The notes: generated by a model not told the origin, from the sequence alone. A DNA stretch of 64,000 nucleotides from JBAZAX01 sp041671765 (GCA_041671765.1 JBAZAX010000004.1:10929-74928); one strand, 5' to 3'; shown: positions 42,201 through 50,423, counted from the stretch's first letter. Numbers and translations are program-made.

Positions 42201-44295
42201 TTAAACGAGTTCCATTTCCATGAAGTATTAACCAAGGATCATTTGATGAATTTTTTCCATCGCCGAAAATTAGGCCCTGATTGGTAGCCGTTACTGTTGT
42301 GTCTTCTGTGTTCGATTGTGTCCAGTCGATATTAAATGTTGAGTTGCCGAAAATATTTACAGTTCCTTTTTTGATTTCAAGTCCTGAGTTGGTTGTGTGA
42401 AGCGTTGAGTTATTAATGTTTAATTGCGATGATACATTCTCAAAGTATAGAGGTTCAATTGTTGTTGCACGTGATTTCCCTATTTGTAATACTGAACCAT
42501 TATCAAGTGTAAGAGTGGAATTGGAGTGAATTGTTGATGTATATGCGGTTTGATAAGCAAGTGTATGTGGTCCGGTTATTGTCAAATCATTATAAATATC
42601 AAATTTACCATTAGTTAAAAATAAGTCAGAGTTCATTTCGATTTTACTACTTTTGAACGTTAGATTAGATGTTCCGCCCTGCAAAGAAAATCCACTAGGG
42701 GTTGTGAATTTTAGGGTTGCAAGAGAGATTGAAAGATTGCTGTTTGGTGATAGGTTCAGTGATCCATTGCCAGTGAATGTGATTCTGTTATTACGTCCGG
42801 TTATGGTACAGTTTCCAGTGAATGTCAATGGCGTTCCAAGTGTTAAGTCTCCATTTAAAACAAGGTTTACGTCACGAAAAATAAATGGAGAATAGTTTTC
42901 TGAGTATATTGTCAAAAGTCTGGTTGAGTTCTGAGAACAACCTATATAGCTTGTGTTGCCTACCGTTCCATATCTGACGCAATATGCGTCGGTTGTTAAC
43001 CCAATTGGATATTTTTCTAGCAGTGAATATGTTGATGTGTTAAACCCGTATATCTGGAATTCATTTGTTGCAGTAGCTCCGCGTGCTACCGCAAGCTCGG
43101 ATGCATTATTTTTCCAGTTAACAGAGTTGACTGTGCCTGTCATCAGATAACTCTGCTTTTGGGAGATTATGTTAGTTGCCGCAGTGTGTTGATATGTTCG
43201 CAGTGTTCCGTCTGCAAATCCAACGGCCATATAAGTGCTTGTTGCACACCAGTCACACGTGTTGGCGGCTTTGCCTTGAGCGTAAGTTTTTAAGAGATGA
43301 AGAATTCCTCCTGATCCCACGATCGTGAAATCATAAAGGTATAAATTTCCTGTTGTACCTCCGTTATTTGTGACTGCAATTATGTTATCTTTATTTCCTA
43401 CTGGAGCCCACTTAATCGCGTCAAACTGGACTGATCCAACAAGAGTATTTGTTGTTGTGCTTGTTAAGGCGAATGCTCCCGCAGAAAATGAATAAGCTCT
43501 TATTGATGCACCCGCTGCGACTATATAATCACCCCGGCCTCGAAAAGCAACCGCATATGGAGGTGTTGGAAATGCTGTGATTGCAATTGAGGTTATGGTG
43601 GATGGCGGGTTAAATAAATATGATCGAATGTAATATACTGCGCCTTGTGTTTTTTGAGTTGCGGCTACAAAGTAATATGAATTCGGTTGCCAACGAATAG
43701 AGTTGACATATGGATGTCCTCCGAGATTTGCACTGGCTACATGAGTTAGTGATGTACCCGAAAATTGAAAAACATTAATCTCGCTTACCGATCCTGTTGA
43801 TGGTGCAGTTCCAACAGCCAAATATTTTCCATCATATGACCAATCAAATGTGCGAGCAGGTTCTAAAAGAGTTGTAACAGCTGCCGTGTTGAGAACTAAT
43901 TTTCCCGTTGGGTTTGTAATCGCATTAAATGTGGTGTTGTATTGTGATAATTCTACAACGTGGTTTGCTCCATAAATTGTTCCCAGATCGGCAAACGTTC
44001 CGGTATTGGCAAAAGTCAAATCGCTTTGTAAATAAAGACTTCCTCCTTTGAGTGAGATTGGTCCAGCGACCGGAAAAATTGATTGAAATGTACATGAGGT
44101 GTTAAGGTCATTAAAGGCAAAGCCGTTTTTGGCGCAGCCAAAAGTTTTTATGATGTTATCGGTGCTGGAAGGTATGTTCATCGGATTAACAATTGATACC
44201 GTTGAATCCGAACCATATGTTGCAGCCGAGATATTATTTTGTGATAGTGTGAGAATTGCAAGTGTAAATGCAATTGCTACTTTTGACTTTACCAT
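36202..44295 (-). CDS. Giant secreted protein: beta-propeller plus tandem beta-helix domains, 2697 aa
   Basis: Start at ATG 44295, with TAGGAG eight bases in front; the signal peptide is KVAIAFTLAILTLSQNNISA. Residues ~60-130 resemble the N-terminus of the 775-aa paralogue. Residues ~140-475 form a WD40-like propeller (FDWSYDGKYLAVGTAPSTGS; SIRWQPNSYYFVAATQKTQG; CDWCATSTYMAVGFADGTLR). After that the protein is beta-helix, including three tandem copies of ~430 residues (~820-2110) with markers IIFSQNSG, GTIILERGA, TSSGMIL and YPYGL. Near residue 2370 a short seed of the NSNA stalk occurs (QQQITNNSNAIINLDETV). It ends abruptly (LYYNNVG) without barrel or anchor. Probably a surface or secreted host-interaction protein. 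Confidence 0.75.
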   Translation of the reverse strand: MVKSKVAIAFTLAILTLSQNNISAATYGSDSTVSIVNPMNIPSSTDNIIKTFGCAKNGFAFNDLNTSCTFQSIFPVAGPISLKGGSLYLQSDLTFANTGTFADLGTIYGANHVVELSQYNTTFNAITNPTGKLVLNTAAVTTLLEPARTFDWSYDGKYLAVGTAPSTGSVSEINVFQFSGTSLTHVASANLGGHPYVNSIRWQPNSYYFVAATQKTQGAVYYIRSYLFNPPSTITSIAITAFPTPPYAVAFRGRGDYIVAAGASIRAYSFSAGAFALTSTTTNTLVGSVQFDAIKWAPVGNKDNIIAVTNNGGTTGNLYLYDFTIVGSGGILHLLKTYAQGKAANTCDWCATSTYMAVGFADGTLRTYQHTAATNIISQKQSYLMTGTVNSVNWKNNASELAVARGATATNEFQIYGFNTSTYSLLEKYPIGLTTDAYCVRYGTVGNTSYIGCSQNSTRLLTIYSENYSPFIFRDVNLVLNGDLTLGTPLTFTGNCTITGRNNRITFTGNGSLNLSPNSNLSISLATLKFTTPSGFSLQGGTSNLTFKSSKIEMNSDLFLTNGKFDIYNDLTITGPHTLAYQTAYTSTIHSNSTLTLDNGSVLQIGKSRATTIEPLYFENVSSQLNINNSTLHTTNSGLEIKKGTVNIFGNSTFNIDWTQSNTEDTTVTATNQGLIFGDGKNSSNDPWLILHGNGTRLTILNGAVVLDTAVTHSMIQFYGQPQLAMNTTSTIYIKSPLTITNGWILSDTTSRLAIDPSAYFTLENTRLSPLDMSSDQILTGTVPNYFTNVLDQNDSYNLVNGSTFQFIEVIMDGNVISGNGSLLGHLGFASNQSELTWNSPQVLNLGDIDLQGGRIIFSQNSGLALNYAFVNSGSVDLMNTTFNLGAQSSNWTGNIYWIGDGATLRLNEDIALDGIWTLSGNIVVDGNSYLLDVGTTGTIILERGAHVTFKNLSLYNLSRQNRIVCKDNNCQITMNFSDFMLSGDYLFETGSLFIYYDSTIGIIDGLDGTFTFTYASTQTSTIDSQCSFEISDGTRLSIGRQDSTITDINQQPLVFADAASSKLVLNGGTLHITSSGMILGAGALEIANSSNLEIENPCYPYGLMLGNGDEASDFKLDIHAGTQLALKSGKLFYNNYFDNRFVFGSQESTFALELDKGLYAKKNLTLERGSITSPLPSTITTDKDPDVYIIYQYMHRYDYGHLQDFFLTGTIVSEPNPVSILDFNDNLLLNPGTYNRSILINQDGNKISGVGNISGTISFANYNSTLTWDLNQPYTAGDIDLNGGRIIYTQDSGIGPQYSFKGSGTIDLTTKTLELGTISTTWSGNFLWIGDGGIIRMNNDVLIDGTWTLSGNITIEGNGYSMDLGTTGTIILERGAQVTFNNFALYNMTQQNGIFCSDNNCQITLNYTDLILAGDCLFDKGSIYIYYDSIIMPISADTDTVFTFSYATTQPLLIDSDASIAIWPGVRFSTGRQDSSITDPELQPIIFGDPRTARFLLDGGSLHITSSGMILTKGTLLARESSNLEIENTVYPFGLILGDATPENDFNLGLDAGTQLTLKSGKLFYNNYADDKINFASAESTLAVEINNGLFAKRNLTINQGTLATPLIPNVPVGRDPNINIIYKNMHRYDYSHILDFYITGSARVVPTPATILDTNDQLLINTGRFDRTIVVNKYGNYITGMGNISGQIIFTDESSTLTWDINQNYVGGNIDLKGGRIIFTQDSGIENGTSFIGTGTVDLTNKVFQLGTNITTWTGNLYWMGDGATMVLNNNVTIDGTWTLSGNVTIEGNNYLIDLAPTGSIILERGANVTFKDFSVYNMSRQNRITCNDNSCQLTLNVADLLMSDDYLWDKGSIYTYYNSRIGVIDGLDGIYTFSYESTRTSTIDSFAFLKILPNTRFSIGRRDSIISNSEQQPLVFIDPLTSKLILDGGTLHITSSGMILTAGKIETLNYSSIEVENSSYPYGLILGNGTPEQDFELNIGGGYQLELTSGSVFYNNYSQDRVVFGSPASSLYVVAESGLNAKTNITLQNGTLESRGVATDKDENVEIYLNNIARTFHTPYYSSVKITAYDACPTYKLSNGDSFHITEGYTTKDVVADSGFSNFGGIAGFAGNLTLKNNTVTVQASLTTPFFNNITLNGGTFILITDNSFASDKTFTGSGKVQLLGTKMAFGPTTDINMTNTIYWQGLTKGGIELNAQKTSLSGTWTIGGNVVLNGNGNILDLSNHGKLTIRPNSTLSLENISLKGLGQNFGSLNFMDDTATLRLSNAYLELDNDLSTTIGKIYVNSPTVVGLKNHNWTLDQNASMTVDGTTLWQDPLDQESGGKIKFGTGSIDNYLTLVSSGTIKTATSLEALTTGTTELQQQITNNSNAIINLDETVRTDSNAFAYAIKNNSNATIFQSDHFISVNDGKVTALGAINGSTNVEGIGLLSSPIDLQGGALTLASDMILSNQTTVESSGNFDLQGNAIIFGGDLTLPVNTVIKVVSSGVLDGQGHALELSSGAKLIIDNNVTLTLRNMTWMSHESTWPIEMQTATSKLTLQSSALCFDRDLTFTQGQMFIHGDVFVTGTNKFSYASTGTSYVAPHSTLYFDTNSTFSYSPRLTGRHTLSERNLIKLIDKTSSMFFDECALQIPDSGWQITNGTIYFKNKVAVYGQQTQENSFEFGNAISTDDLGINLLSGANIENYGYLYYNNVG
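38050..41830 (-). repeat. Three tandem ~1.3-kb coding repeats
   Basis: Within the 2697-aa gene. The diverged copies are located by the markers R-[QR]-DS-[TSI]-I-[TS] at about 41170, 39875 and 38580, about 1295 bases apart (~430 codons). Further shared markers are GRIIFTQDSG, TGTIILERGA, SSGMIL, YPYGLILG and HRYDYSH. Divergence is protein-level, so the triplication is older than the NSNA modules of the neighbouring gene. Confidence 0.8.
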
Positions 44296-44315
44296 TATTT
44301 CCACTCCTATTTTTT

Positions 44316-44362
44316 GTCATCCTGTAGGGCCTGCCATCGCATAAATTTGGATGACAGGCCCT
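44316..44362 (-). repeat. Hairpin repeat element before the 2697-aa gene
   Basis: On the minus strand GGGCCTGTCAT pairs with ATGGCAGGCCC (one mismatch) and is followed by TACAGGATGACAAAAAATAG. The GGATGACA end matches the dispersed palindromic family. The element lies between the stop at 44423 and the start at 44295. It may also end transcription of the upstream gene, but it lacks an immediate T run. The TAGGAG directly after is the Shine-Dalgarno of the giant gene. Confidence 0.55.
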
Positions 44363-44422
44363 TAACTTAGGATCTCTATTTGTGAGAAAATTTTCAAAGT
44401 TATCGTTAAAATTTTAAAATCT

Positions 44423-45952
44423 TTAATTTAGCTCTAGGTAATTGATATATCCACTTACCAGCAATGAGCCATTTGTTTTTTTCCCGGGTGCATAAAAGAA
44501 TCCACCACGACCCTTGTAATTTAAAAAACCTGGAGCAATATTCAGATCTTGGTATAAATACAGGTTGCTGTCTGCGTTTATTGCAACGGAAGATAGGTTG
44601 TTTTCCTTTACCCAGGACGTAGGTGAAACATTTCTGTATTTTAATGATCCTGTTTTTAGTTCTAAACTTGAGCCGTTTAAATTTTGGCAGTATAAATCGT
44701 CTTGTAGATTATCATTGCCTATTGTTATACCTTCATCCAAGAGAGTATATGTTATGCCTTTATCGAGGAGTGTAATTTGTTCAGCGGACAGATATGAGTT
44801 GCTATTTACAATCAAAGAACCTTTGGTTAATTGCATTCCTGTTAGTGTTGCATGTAGTGTTGCTCCATTAAGAGCCAGTGTTGAATAACCATCTTCAAAT
44901 ATAATTAAATCTTTTCTTGCGCAGCCCGGATCATAACTGAAAGTAATTCCTTGATCTAAGGTTAGAATTGATTTTGACGTAATTAGGCTTGCCATTGGAC
45001 TTTGATATATAAATTTGCAGTTGCCCAAAAATGTAACTTGGTCTGAGGTTGCAAATTTACCTATCGAAAAAGTGTAATCATTTGCCAGATATATCGTTAC
45101 GTTTTGGAATGTTATTGTTGCATTGTTATCCATGCAAAATAAATTTCCATCTTGAATATCATGAAGTATCATATCTTTAATTAAAAGAGATGAGTTTTTG
45201 TCGATAATTATTTTACCATTTTGGATATAAAAGGAGTTTAAATTTCCTCCGAGTGTTGAGTTTCCGCTAAATGTCCAATTTCCTTGCAGTGTTATATCCG
45301 CATTGAATTGAATATCTTCTGCATTCACAAAACATAAATTTTCGCTAAAAGTAAGAGGTTTTGCTCCATATATTAATTTACTTCCGCTTTCGCAAATTGT
45401 TCCAGGCCCAACAATTTTCTTGCCATCATTAAATTTTAAATTGTTTTCCATTAAACACAGCATTCCACTGTTTAAATATATGTTTCCGTTTAAATTACTT
45501 ATCAAATTTACAGAAACGGAGGTGTTTAAATCTTGAAGTGTAATATCGTTACCTAGTGTTAGATTGCCTTCAATAACATTGTTTTTGCCGCTAACATTTA
45601 TTGGTTGATAAAAGCTTCCTGCTCGTCCGGAAAATAGGCCCTCACCATTTAACATAAATATATATTCATTTGGGTCCAAAATTCCTGTAATTTTAAGCTT
45701 ATTACCACAATCGATAAAAGTACTATATTTAAATATTATTGGAGCTCCACGCGCTATTCCGTATTGTTCTCTGTTTATTACTCCATTTTCGATGTAGCGT
45801 GGATTTTCGAATATGCAAGAGGCTCCGGAGTCAATTTTAATAGTTGAGTACTTTGATCCGAAGGTTACGCTTGAGGATTCTAAACTATTTAGAGAAAATA
45901 AAATTAATATATTTGTACAGAAACTTAATATCTTTAGGTTTATAAAATTCAT
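44423..45952 (-). CDS. Secreted beta-helix protein, 509 aa
   Basis: Signal peptide at 1-25 (FCTNILILFSLNSLESSS), with GGGAGAG upstream of the ATG. The rest has the Asn/Thr/Ser/Gly-rich strand pattern of right-handed beta-helices, with segments shared with its neighbours: LQGNWTFSGNSTLGGNLNSF, ATLHATLTGMQLTKGSLIVN and LELKTGSLKYRNVSP. A final segment (FFYAPGKKTNGSLLVSGYIN) is absent in the two larger paralogues, which stop just before this point. It has no known catalytic residues and no membrane anchor. Likely a paralogue in a surface-protein array transcribed together with the flanking genes. Confidence 0.7.
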   Translation of the reverse strand: MNFINLKILSFCTNILILFSLNSLESSSVTFGSKYSTIKIDSGASCIFENPRYIENGVINREQYGIARGAPIIFKYSTFIDCGNKLKITGILDPNEYIFMLNGEGLFSGRAGSFYQPINVSGKNNVIEGNLTLGNDITLQDLNTSVSVNLISNLNGNIYLNSGMLCLMENNLKFNDGKKIVGPGTICESGSKLIYGAKPLTFSENLCFVNAEDIQFNADITLQGNWTFSGNSTLGGNLNSFYIQNGKIIIDKNSSLLIKDMILHDIQDGNLFCMDNNATITFQNVTIYLANDYTFSIGKFATSDQVTFLGNCKFIYQSPMASLITSKSILTLDQGITFSYDPGCARKDLIIFEDGYSTLALNGATLHATLTGMQLTKGSLIVNSNSYLSAEQITLLDKGITYTLLDEGITIGNDNLQDDLYCQNLNGSSLELKTGSLKYRNVSPTSWVKENNLSSVAINADSNLYLYQDLNIAPGFLNYKGRGGFFYAPGKKTNGSLLVSGYINYLELN

Positions 45953-46003
45953 TACACTCTCCCTTTATTGTTCCGGATTTTAGCCGGAATATATCTAAAT
46001 TTC

Positions 46004-48331
46004 TTAATTTAAGTTTTTCATAATCATGCAACCGGATGTTATTTCCAAATTTGATGAAGCTAAAATTTTAATTTTTAAATCATTTTCTGTGGATATACCA
46101 TCTCCACATATTACGCCTTCGGCTATACATGTTGCATCGCTGGCAACACAGCAGGCGCCGTTAACTTCTAAGATTCCTTTGGTCATTTGCATTCCGGTAC
46201 TTGTTGAATGAAGTGTTGCTTTGTCAAGAACAATTTTCGATCCTGCGGCTCCAAGTTTAATTAAATCTCTTGTACTGCATGTCGGTTCATAGCTGAAAAT
46301 TATTCCTTCATTGATATAAAGAATTCCACACGAATTTATTATGCTTTGTTGGTTTGTTTTATAGGCAAAAGTAAGCGGTTCATCACTGATTTGTCTTATC
46401 TGTAATAAATTATTGATAGTTAGTTTTCCGTTCTCAAAATTATAGTTATCTGAAAGAATGAATCTGCTATTTTCTAGTGTTATTGTTCCCGCGTCATCCA
46501 AGCATTTGAAATTTGTATTTTTTAATCCATAAAAATTTAAATTTTCAATTGATAGTGTCGATCCGCGTTCTACAATAATGCAAGCCGATGAGTCAAGTTG
46601 CAGGATGTTGTTATTGCCTTTAATTTTGCAGTTTCCGCTAAAAGTCCATGTTCCAGCAAGAGTAACATCTGAGTTCAGTTCAATTGATCCTGAATCTCCA
46701 TCCCAGTAAATAGAATCGGTCCAATTTAAGTTGTTAATTCCAAACTTGATATTGTAGCTTGATAAATTTACTGTGCCGCTGCCCAAAAATGTTTTGTCAT
46801 GTGCAAATTCCAGATCTCTATTGAGCAAAACTTTACCGCCATTTAATGTAACATAATTTGAAAGTTGTCCGGTTAAATTGAAAGTAAGTTGAGCGTTACT
46901 GTCGTATAGTGTCACTGCACCGCTTATATCACCATTTCCTTTAATAGCATTACCGGAATTTTTTACAAGTGTATAAAGCGGCAAAACTCCATCCGAAATA
47001 AATATTTCATCGTCTCCGTCAAGTAATGATGTGTATGTATTAAATCTTGCTCCTGTGATTGAGAATTTGCTTGAAGGCATATTCATTGTGCAATTGTTGT
47101 AATCTACAAGAGTTCCCGGATCAACCAAAAGTGTTGATGTTGGTTCAACCATGATCGTAATATCGGAATAGACAATATTTTTTTTGATATAAAAACAGCT
47201 TGATGGGCCACGTATAACTTTTGAAAAACTTGATGCAGATTCAAAGCTGTTGGGATTTGTAAGATTGTATGTTAGATGGCTGTTGGTGAAATTTACCCTT
47301 GCGGCGGGATAAAACTTTACAAGAATGTCATCTGCTGCTACACCGGTGCCAAAAATGAGTCCGTTAGATGTGTTGGTTGAGTGTGCATCTATATTTACTC
47401 TACCGTCAAAAATGACCGTTCCCCTGGTTAACAGTATTCCTCCCGTCCCAATTGTGATGGAAGAATTTACAAATTCAAATTCCGAAGTATTGTCGTCAAA
47501 CCATACAAAATTTTTCCCACAAGAGGTGTTATTTATTCTTACGCCAAGAGTTGTTCCCGATGTAATTTTGCAATGAGAGTTTGTATGCAGAGTAAGCGAT
47601 TGTGAACTGTCATAAAAAAATGTGTATGATCCGGAAAAATCTACGTTATTTAACATTTGCAAGCTGCCAACCGTGAAATTATAATTTTCGTCTAGATTGC
47701 AAGATGAGTTGTCCAAGATAATTGTTCCAGTTTCGTCAAAACACCTAAGATTATATCTCTGAAGTCCAATCAAACTTATATTTTTCAATGTCAATGTTGA
47801 ATTTTTGCCTACTATAATTTCTATATTTGGGTCTAACTCCATTCTGCGATCTCGTCCGTTAATGTAGCAGTTCCCGTTAAATAATAATGTTGCGCTGATT
47901 TGTAAATCTGAGTGTACGAAGAGGTCTATATTTTGAAATTGGGTATTTATATTAGAGCTTATTAATCTTTCTACGCTAGAATCCAGGCTTACTATGTGTC
48001 CATTTCCGTAAAGATCACCGAGATCATTAAGAGTTGTGATGTTTTCAAAATGCATATCTGATGTTAGATAAATAGAGCCTCCATTTAGATCAACAGTACC
48101 GGAGACTGGAAATGCAGAGTCAAATGTGCATGATGTATTTGAGTCTTCCAAGGTGAAACCATTCCTGAACCAACCAAATGCAAGCATTTTATTGTCGTTG
48201 TCACCGGAATAAAAATTTGCTTGGGGTTCGATTGATACGATTGTTTCGGAACCTTTATGAACGGAATTTAAATGAAAAAATACACAAAACTGAGTAATGC
48301 CCAGTGATAGAATTAAAATCACCTTCTTCAT
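46004..48331 (-). CDS. Secreted beta-helix protein, 775 aa
   Basis: First gene of the minus-strand surface cluster. Signal peptide MKKVILILSLGITQFCVFFH; a purine-rich AGAGAGAGAG stretch lies upstream. The N-terminal 120 residues resemble the start of the 2697-aa protein (FTLEDSNTSCTFDSAFPVSG against FAFNDLNTSCTFQSIFPVAG). Two beta-helix domains follow, each with the succession GTIILDNSSCNLDENYNFTV, LTLHTNSHCKI and TGGILLTRGT, the second ending SSNLEITSGCMIMKNLN. No propeller, stalk or anchor. Cysteines are more frequent than in the other members. Probably exported and related to host contact. Confidence 0.7.
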   Translation of the reverse strand: MKKVILILSLGITQFCVFFHLNSVHKGSETIVSIEPQANFYSGDNDNKMLAFGWFRNGFTLEDSNTSCTFDSAFPVSGTVDLNGGSIYLTSDMHFENITTLNDLGDLYGNGHIVSLDSSVERLISSNINTQFQNIDLFVHSDLQISATLLFNGNCYINGRDRRMELDPNIEIIVGKNSTLTLKNISLIGLQRYNLRCFDETGTIILDNSSCNLDENYNFTVGSLQMLNNVDFSGSYTFFYDSSQSLTLHTNSHCKITSGTTLGVRINNTSCGKNFVWFDDNTSEFEFVNSSITIGTGGILLTRGTVIFDGRVNIDAHSTNTSNGLIFGTGVAADDILVKFYPAARVNFTNSHLTYNLTNPNSFESASSFSKVIRGPSSCFYIKKNIVYSDITIMVEPTSTLLVDPGTLVDYNNCTMNMPSSKFSITGARFNTYTSLLDGDDEIFISDGVLPLYTLVKNSGNAIKGNGDISGAVTLYDSNAQLTFNLTGQLSNYVTLNGGKVLLNRDLEFAHDKTFLGSGTVNLSSYNIKFGINNLNWTDSIYWDGDSGSIELNSDVTLAGTWTFSGNCKIKGNNNILQLDSSACIIVERGSTLSIENLNFYGLKNTNFKCLDDAGTITLENSRFILSDNYNFENGKLTINNLLQIRQISDEPLTFAYKTNQQSIINSCGILYINEGIIFSYEPTCSTRDLIKLGAAGSKIVLDKATLHSTSTGMQMTKGILEVNGACCVASDATCIAEGVICGDGISTENDLKIKILASSNLEITSGCMIMKNLN

Positions 48332-48634
48332 GAATCTCTCTCTCTCTTTTTGTAACCAAAGAATTAATTCTTTGAATATAAGCTATAATAAAAAATTTTA
48401 TATTTTGCAAGTAATCTGGTTATTTAGTTTTTATTTTTCGTAAATTGGATATTATATAAATATTTTTCATGTAATGTTTTTGTTATTGTCTTTTCATAGT
48501 AGCAAAATTTGATAAAAAACCTTTACTTTGGTATATATAAAGAAACGATTGGTACGACCATCGACTGTTATCCTGAATTTATTTTGGGATCCATGAATAA
48601 AATTATTCCATTTATGAAATCTAGGAGTTTAAAT
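48332..48634. promoter_or_regulatory. Divergent intergenic region with a repeat remnant (48553-48597)
   Basis: About 300 bases between the divergent surface cluster (-) and gltX (+), so promoters for both should lie here; the most AT-rich part is 48370-48480. At 48553-48597 a short relic of the palindromic family is visible: GTTATCCTGAATTTATTTTG followed by GGATCCATGAAT, i.e. the two ends of the element with little between. The gltX Shine-Dalgarno (TAGGAG) follows at 48622. Confidence 0.5.
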
Positions 48635-50086
48635 ATGAACGAAGTACGCACAAGATTTGCCCCAAGTCCAACGGGTTTTTTACACGTCGGTGGACTTAGA
48701 ACGGCATTATACGCATATCTTTATGCTAAAAAACATGATGGTAAGTTTGTGCTTCGTATTGAAGATACCGATCAAAACCGTTTGGTTGAAGGTGCTGTTG
48801 AAAATTTGATTGCAACTTTGCGCTGGGCCGGGCTTGATTTTGATGAAGGGCCGGGAAAAGGCGGACCGTTTGGGCCATATATTCAATCTGAAAATTTACC
48901 AAGATATAAGCAGTATGCCGAGCAATTGATTGAAGCCGGACATGCTTACTACTGTTTTTGTACGACCGAGCGTCTTGACCTACTTCGTCAGCATCAGACT
49001 GCCGCCAAGCTTCCAACCCGTTACGATTTACATTGCCGCAAATTGGATCCGGCAGAGGCAAAAAAACGTGTAGAAGCTGGTGAGAAGCATGTCATTCGTA
49101 TGAAAGTGCCAATGACAGGTGAGCTTACGTTCAATGATATCATTCGTGGCAATGTTACAATTGCTTATAAAAATATTGATGATCAGGTGATTATGAAATC
49201 TGATGGATTCCCAACTTATCACTTAGCCGTTGTAATTGATGACCACCACATGAAAATCAGCCATATTATTCGTGGTGAAGAGTGGTTGCCAAGTACTCCA
49301 AAACACATTTTGTTGTATCAATATTTTGGGTGGGAAATGCCACAAATAGCTCATCTTCCTCTGTTATTAAATCCTGACAAAAGCAAATTGAGCAAGCGTC
49401 AAGGCGATGTGGCTGTTGAAGATTATCGTGATAAGGGTTATCTGAAAGAGGCGTTAGTTAATTTTATTGCACTTCTTGGTTGGAATCCCGGCGATACGCG
49501 TGAAGTTTTTTCACTGGAACAGCTTGTTCAAGAATTTTCGCTTGAACGTGTTGGAAAGTCAGGTGCTGTATTTGATGTTGAAAAATTAAAATGGATGAAT
49601 GAGCAGCACATGAGGTTAAAGACAGACGATGATATGCTTGAACTTGTAAAACCAATTTTGAAAGAAAAGCACTGGGGTGCGTTTTCGGATGATTATTTAA
49701 AACAGATTTTTGGTCTGATGCGTGAACGTGTAAAGTTCCCGCAAGATTATGTTGAGACTTGTTCATACTTATATAAAGATCCGCATACATTTGATGAAGC
49801 CGCAAAAGCAAAAAGTTGGACAGAGCAATCTTCGGGGCTTTTGCAAGGCTTGTTAGAGCGTTATAAAAATCTAAGCATTTTTGATGCTGCAACTGTTGAA
49901 AGTGAGCTTAGACAAGAGGCAGAAAAACAACAGATTAATGCTGGCAAGTTTATTCATCCGTTGCGTCTTGCTTTGACAGGTGTGGCAGTTGGTGCAAGCT
50001 TATTCCATCTGATAGAAATTTTGGGTAAAGAGACTGTTGTAAGGCGAATGGAATTTGCGATTAAACATTTTGGAATTCACGAATAA
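48635..50086 (+). CDS. gltX: Glutamyl-tRNA synthetase
   Basis: Class I synthetase charging tRNA-Glu. 483 aa from ATG 48635, which has TAGGAG seven bases upstream; the open frame extends 42 codons upstream through the repeat relic and is not used. The HIGH-type motif is APSPTGFLHVGGLRTALYAY and the KMSKS-type motif is SKLSKRQGDVAVEDY. A CFC at ~110 with a later YDLHC fits the zinc-binding insertion of this family. GluRS motifs such as RIEDTDQNR and YHLAVVIDDHHM are intact. Whether it also charges tRNA-Gln cannot be told; no gatCAB or glnS is in the window. Confidence 0.95.
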   Translation: MNEVRTRFAPSPTGFLHVGGLRTALYAYLYAKKHDGKFVLRIEDTDQNRLVEGAVENLIATLRWAGLDFDEGPGKGGPFGPYIQSENLPRYKQYAEQLIEAGHAYYCFCTTERLDLLRQHQTAAKLPTRYDLHCRKLDPAEAKKRVEAGEKHVIRMKVPMTGELTFNDIIRGNVTIAYKNIDDQVIMKSDGFPTYHLAVVIDDHHMKISHIIRGEEWLPSTPKHILLYQYFGWEMPQIAHLPLLLNPDKSKLSKRQGDVAVEDYRDKGYLKEALVNFIALLGWNPGDTREVFSLEQLVQEFSLERVGKSGAVFDVEKLKWMNEQHMRLKTDDDMLELVKPILKEKHWGAFSDDYLKQIFGLMRERVKFPQDYVETCSYLYKDPHTFDEAAKAKSWTEQSSGLLQGLLERYKNLSIFDAATVESELRQEAEKQQINAGKFIHPLRLALTGVAVGASLFHLIEILGKETVVRRMEFAIKHFGIHE

Positions 50087-50364
50087 AGATTTGCCCGTGG
50101 TTGCTCAATCTATAACTGCAAGCCATACAAAATATCACCACCAAACGGGCTACATCTATGCCGCAATTCCAAAACAGGGATAGCTGAATTAATATGTATT
50201 AATATTATAAATGTACTTAATTTCAAATTATTGAACTGCGCCTTTTGGCGCTGTGGCATAAATATAGCACCGGGGTTATGAAAGTTATTGATTTTCGATA
50301 ACTGGTTGATAAACCCCGGGCGAAGCTTGCTTGTAAATACTTAAACTATTGATTTTTAAATAAG
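50087..50364. other. Intergenic region after gltX
   Basis: No gene. GCCCGT (about 50093-50098) and ACGGGC (about 50138-50143) form a weak long-loop hairpin that may end gltX transcription. A further GC patch reads CGCCTTTTGGCGCTGTGGC (about 50239-50257), with GCGCC/GGCGC. Nothing else stands out. Confidence 0.35.
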
Positions 50365-50416
50365 CCCTCTCTTAGTTTTATAAACAAATAATTTTTGTTT
50401 TAAATCTAGGAGAGGG
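50365..50416 (+). promoter_or_regulatory. Long hairpin burying the Shine-Dalgarno of the next gene
   Basis: CCCTCTCTTAG (50365-50375) pairs with CTAGGAGAGGG (50406-50416) with one G-T wobble, and the 30-base loop folds further (AAACAAA / TTTGTTT). The 3' arm contains GGAGAGGG, the only Shine-Dalgarno for the gene at 50424. A TTTT follows, so the stem could also stop transcription. It is a second case like that at 11884. Confidence 0.55.
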
Positions 50417-50423
50417 TTTTGTA

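Noticed and set aside
48509..48634. A 42-codon N-terminal extension of gltX
   Set aside because: It is encoded partly by a repeat relic. The ATG at 48635 has TAGGAG upstream and gives the standard GluRS start.
49464..49892. A 142-codon open frame opposite gltX
   Set aside because: It is a shadow of the GluRS catalytic and anticodon domains on the other strand.
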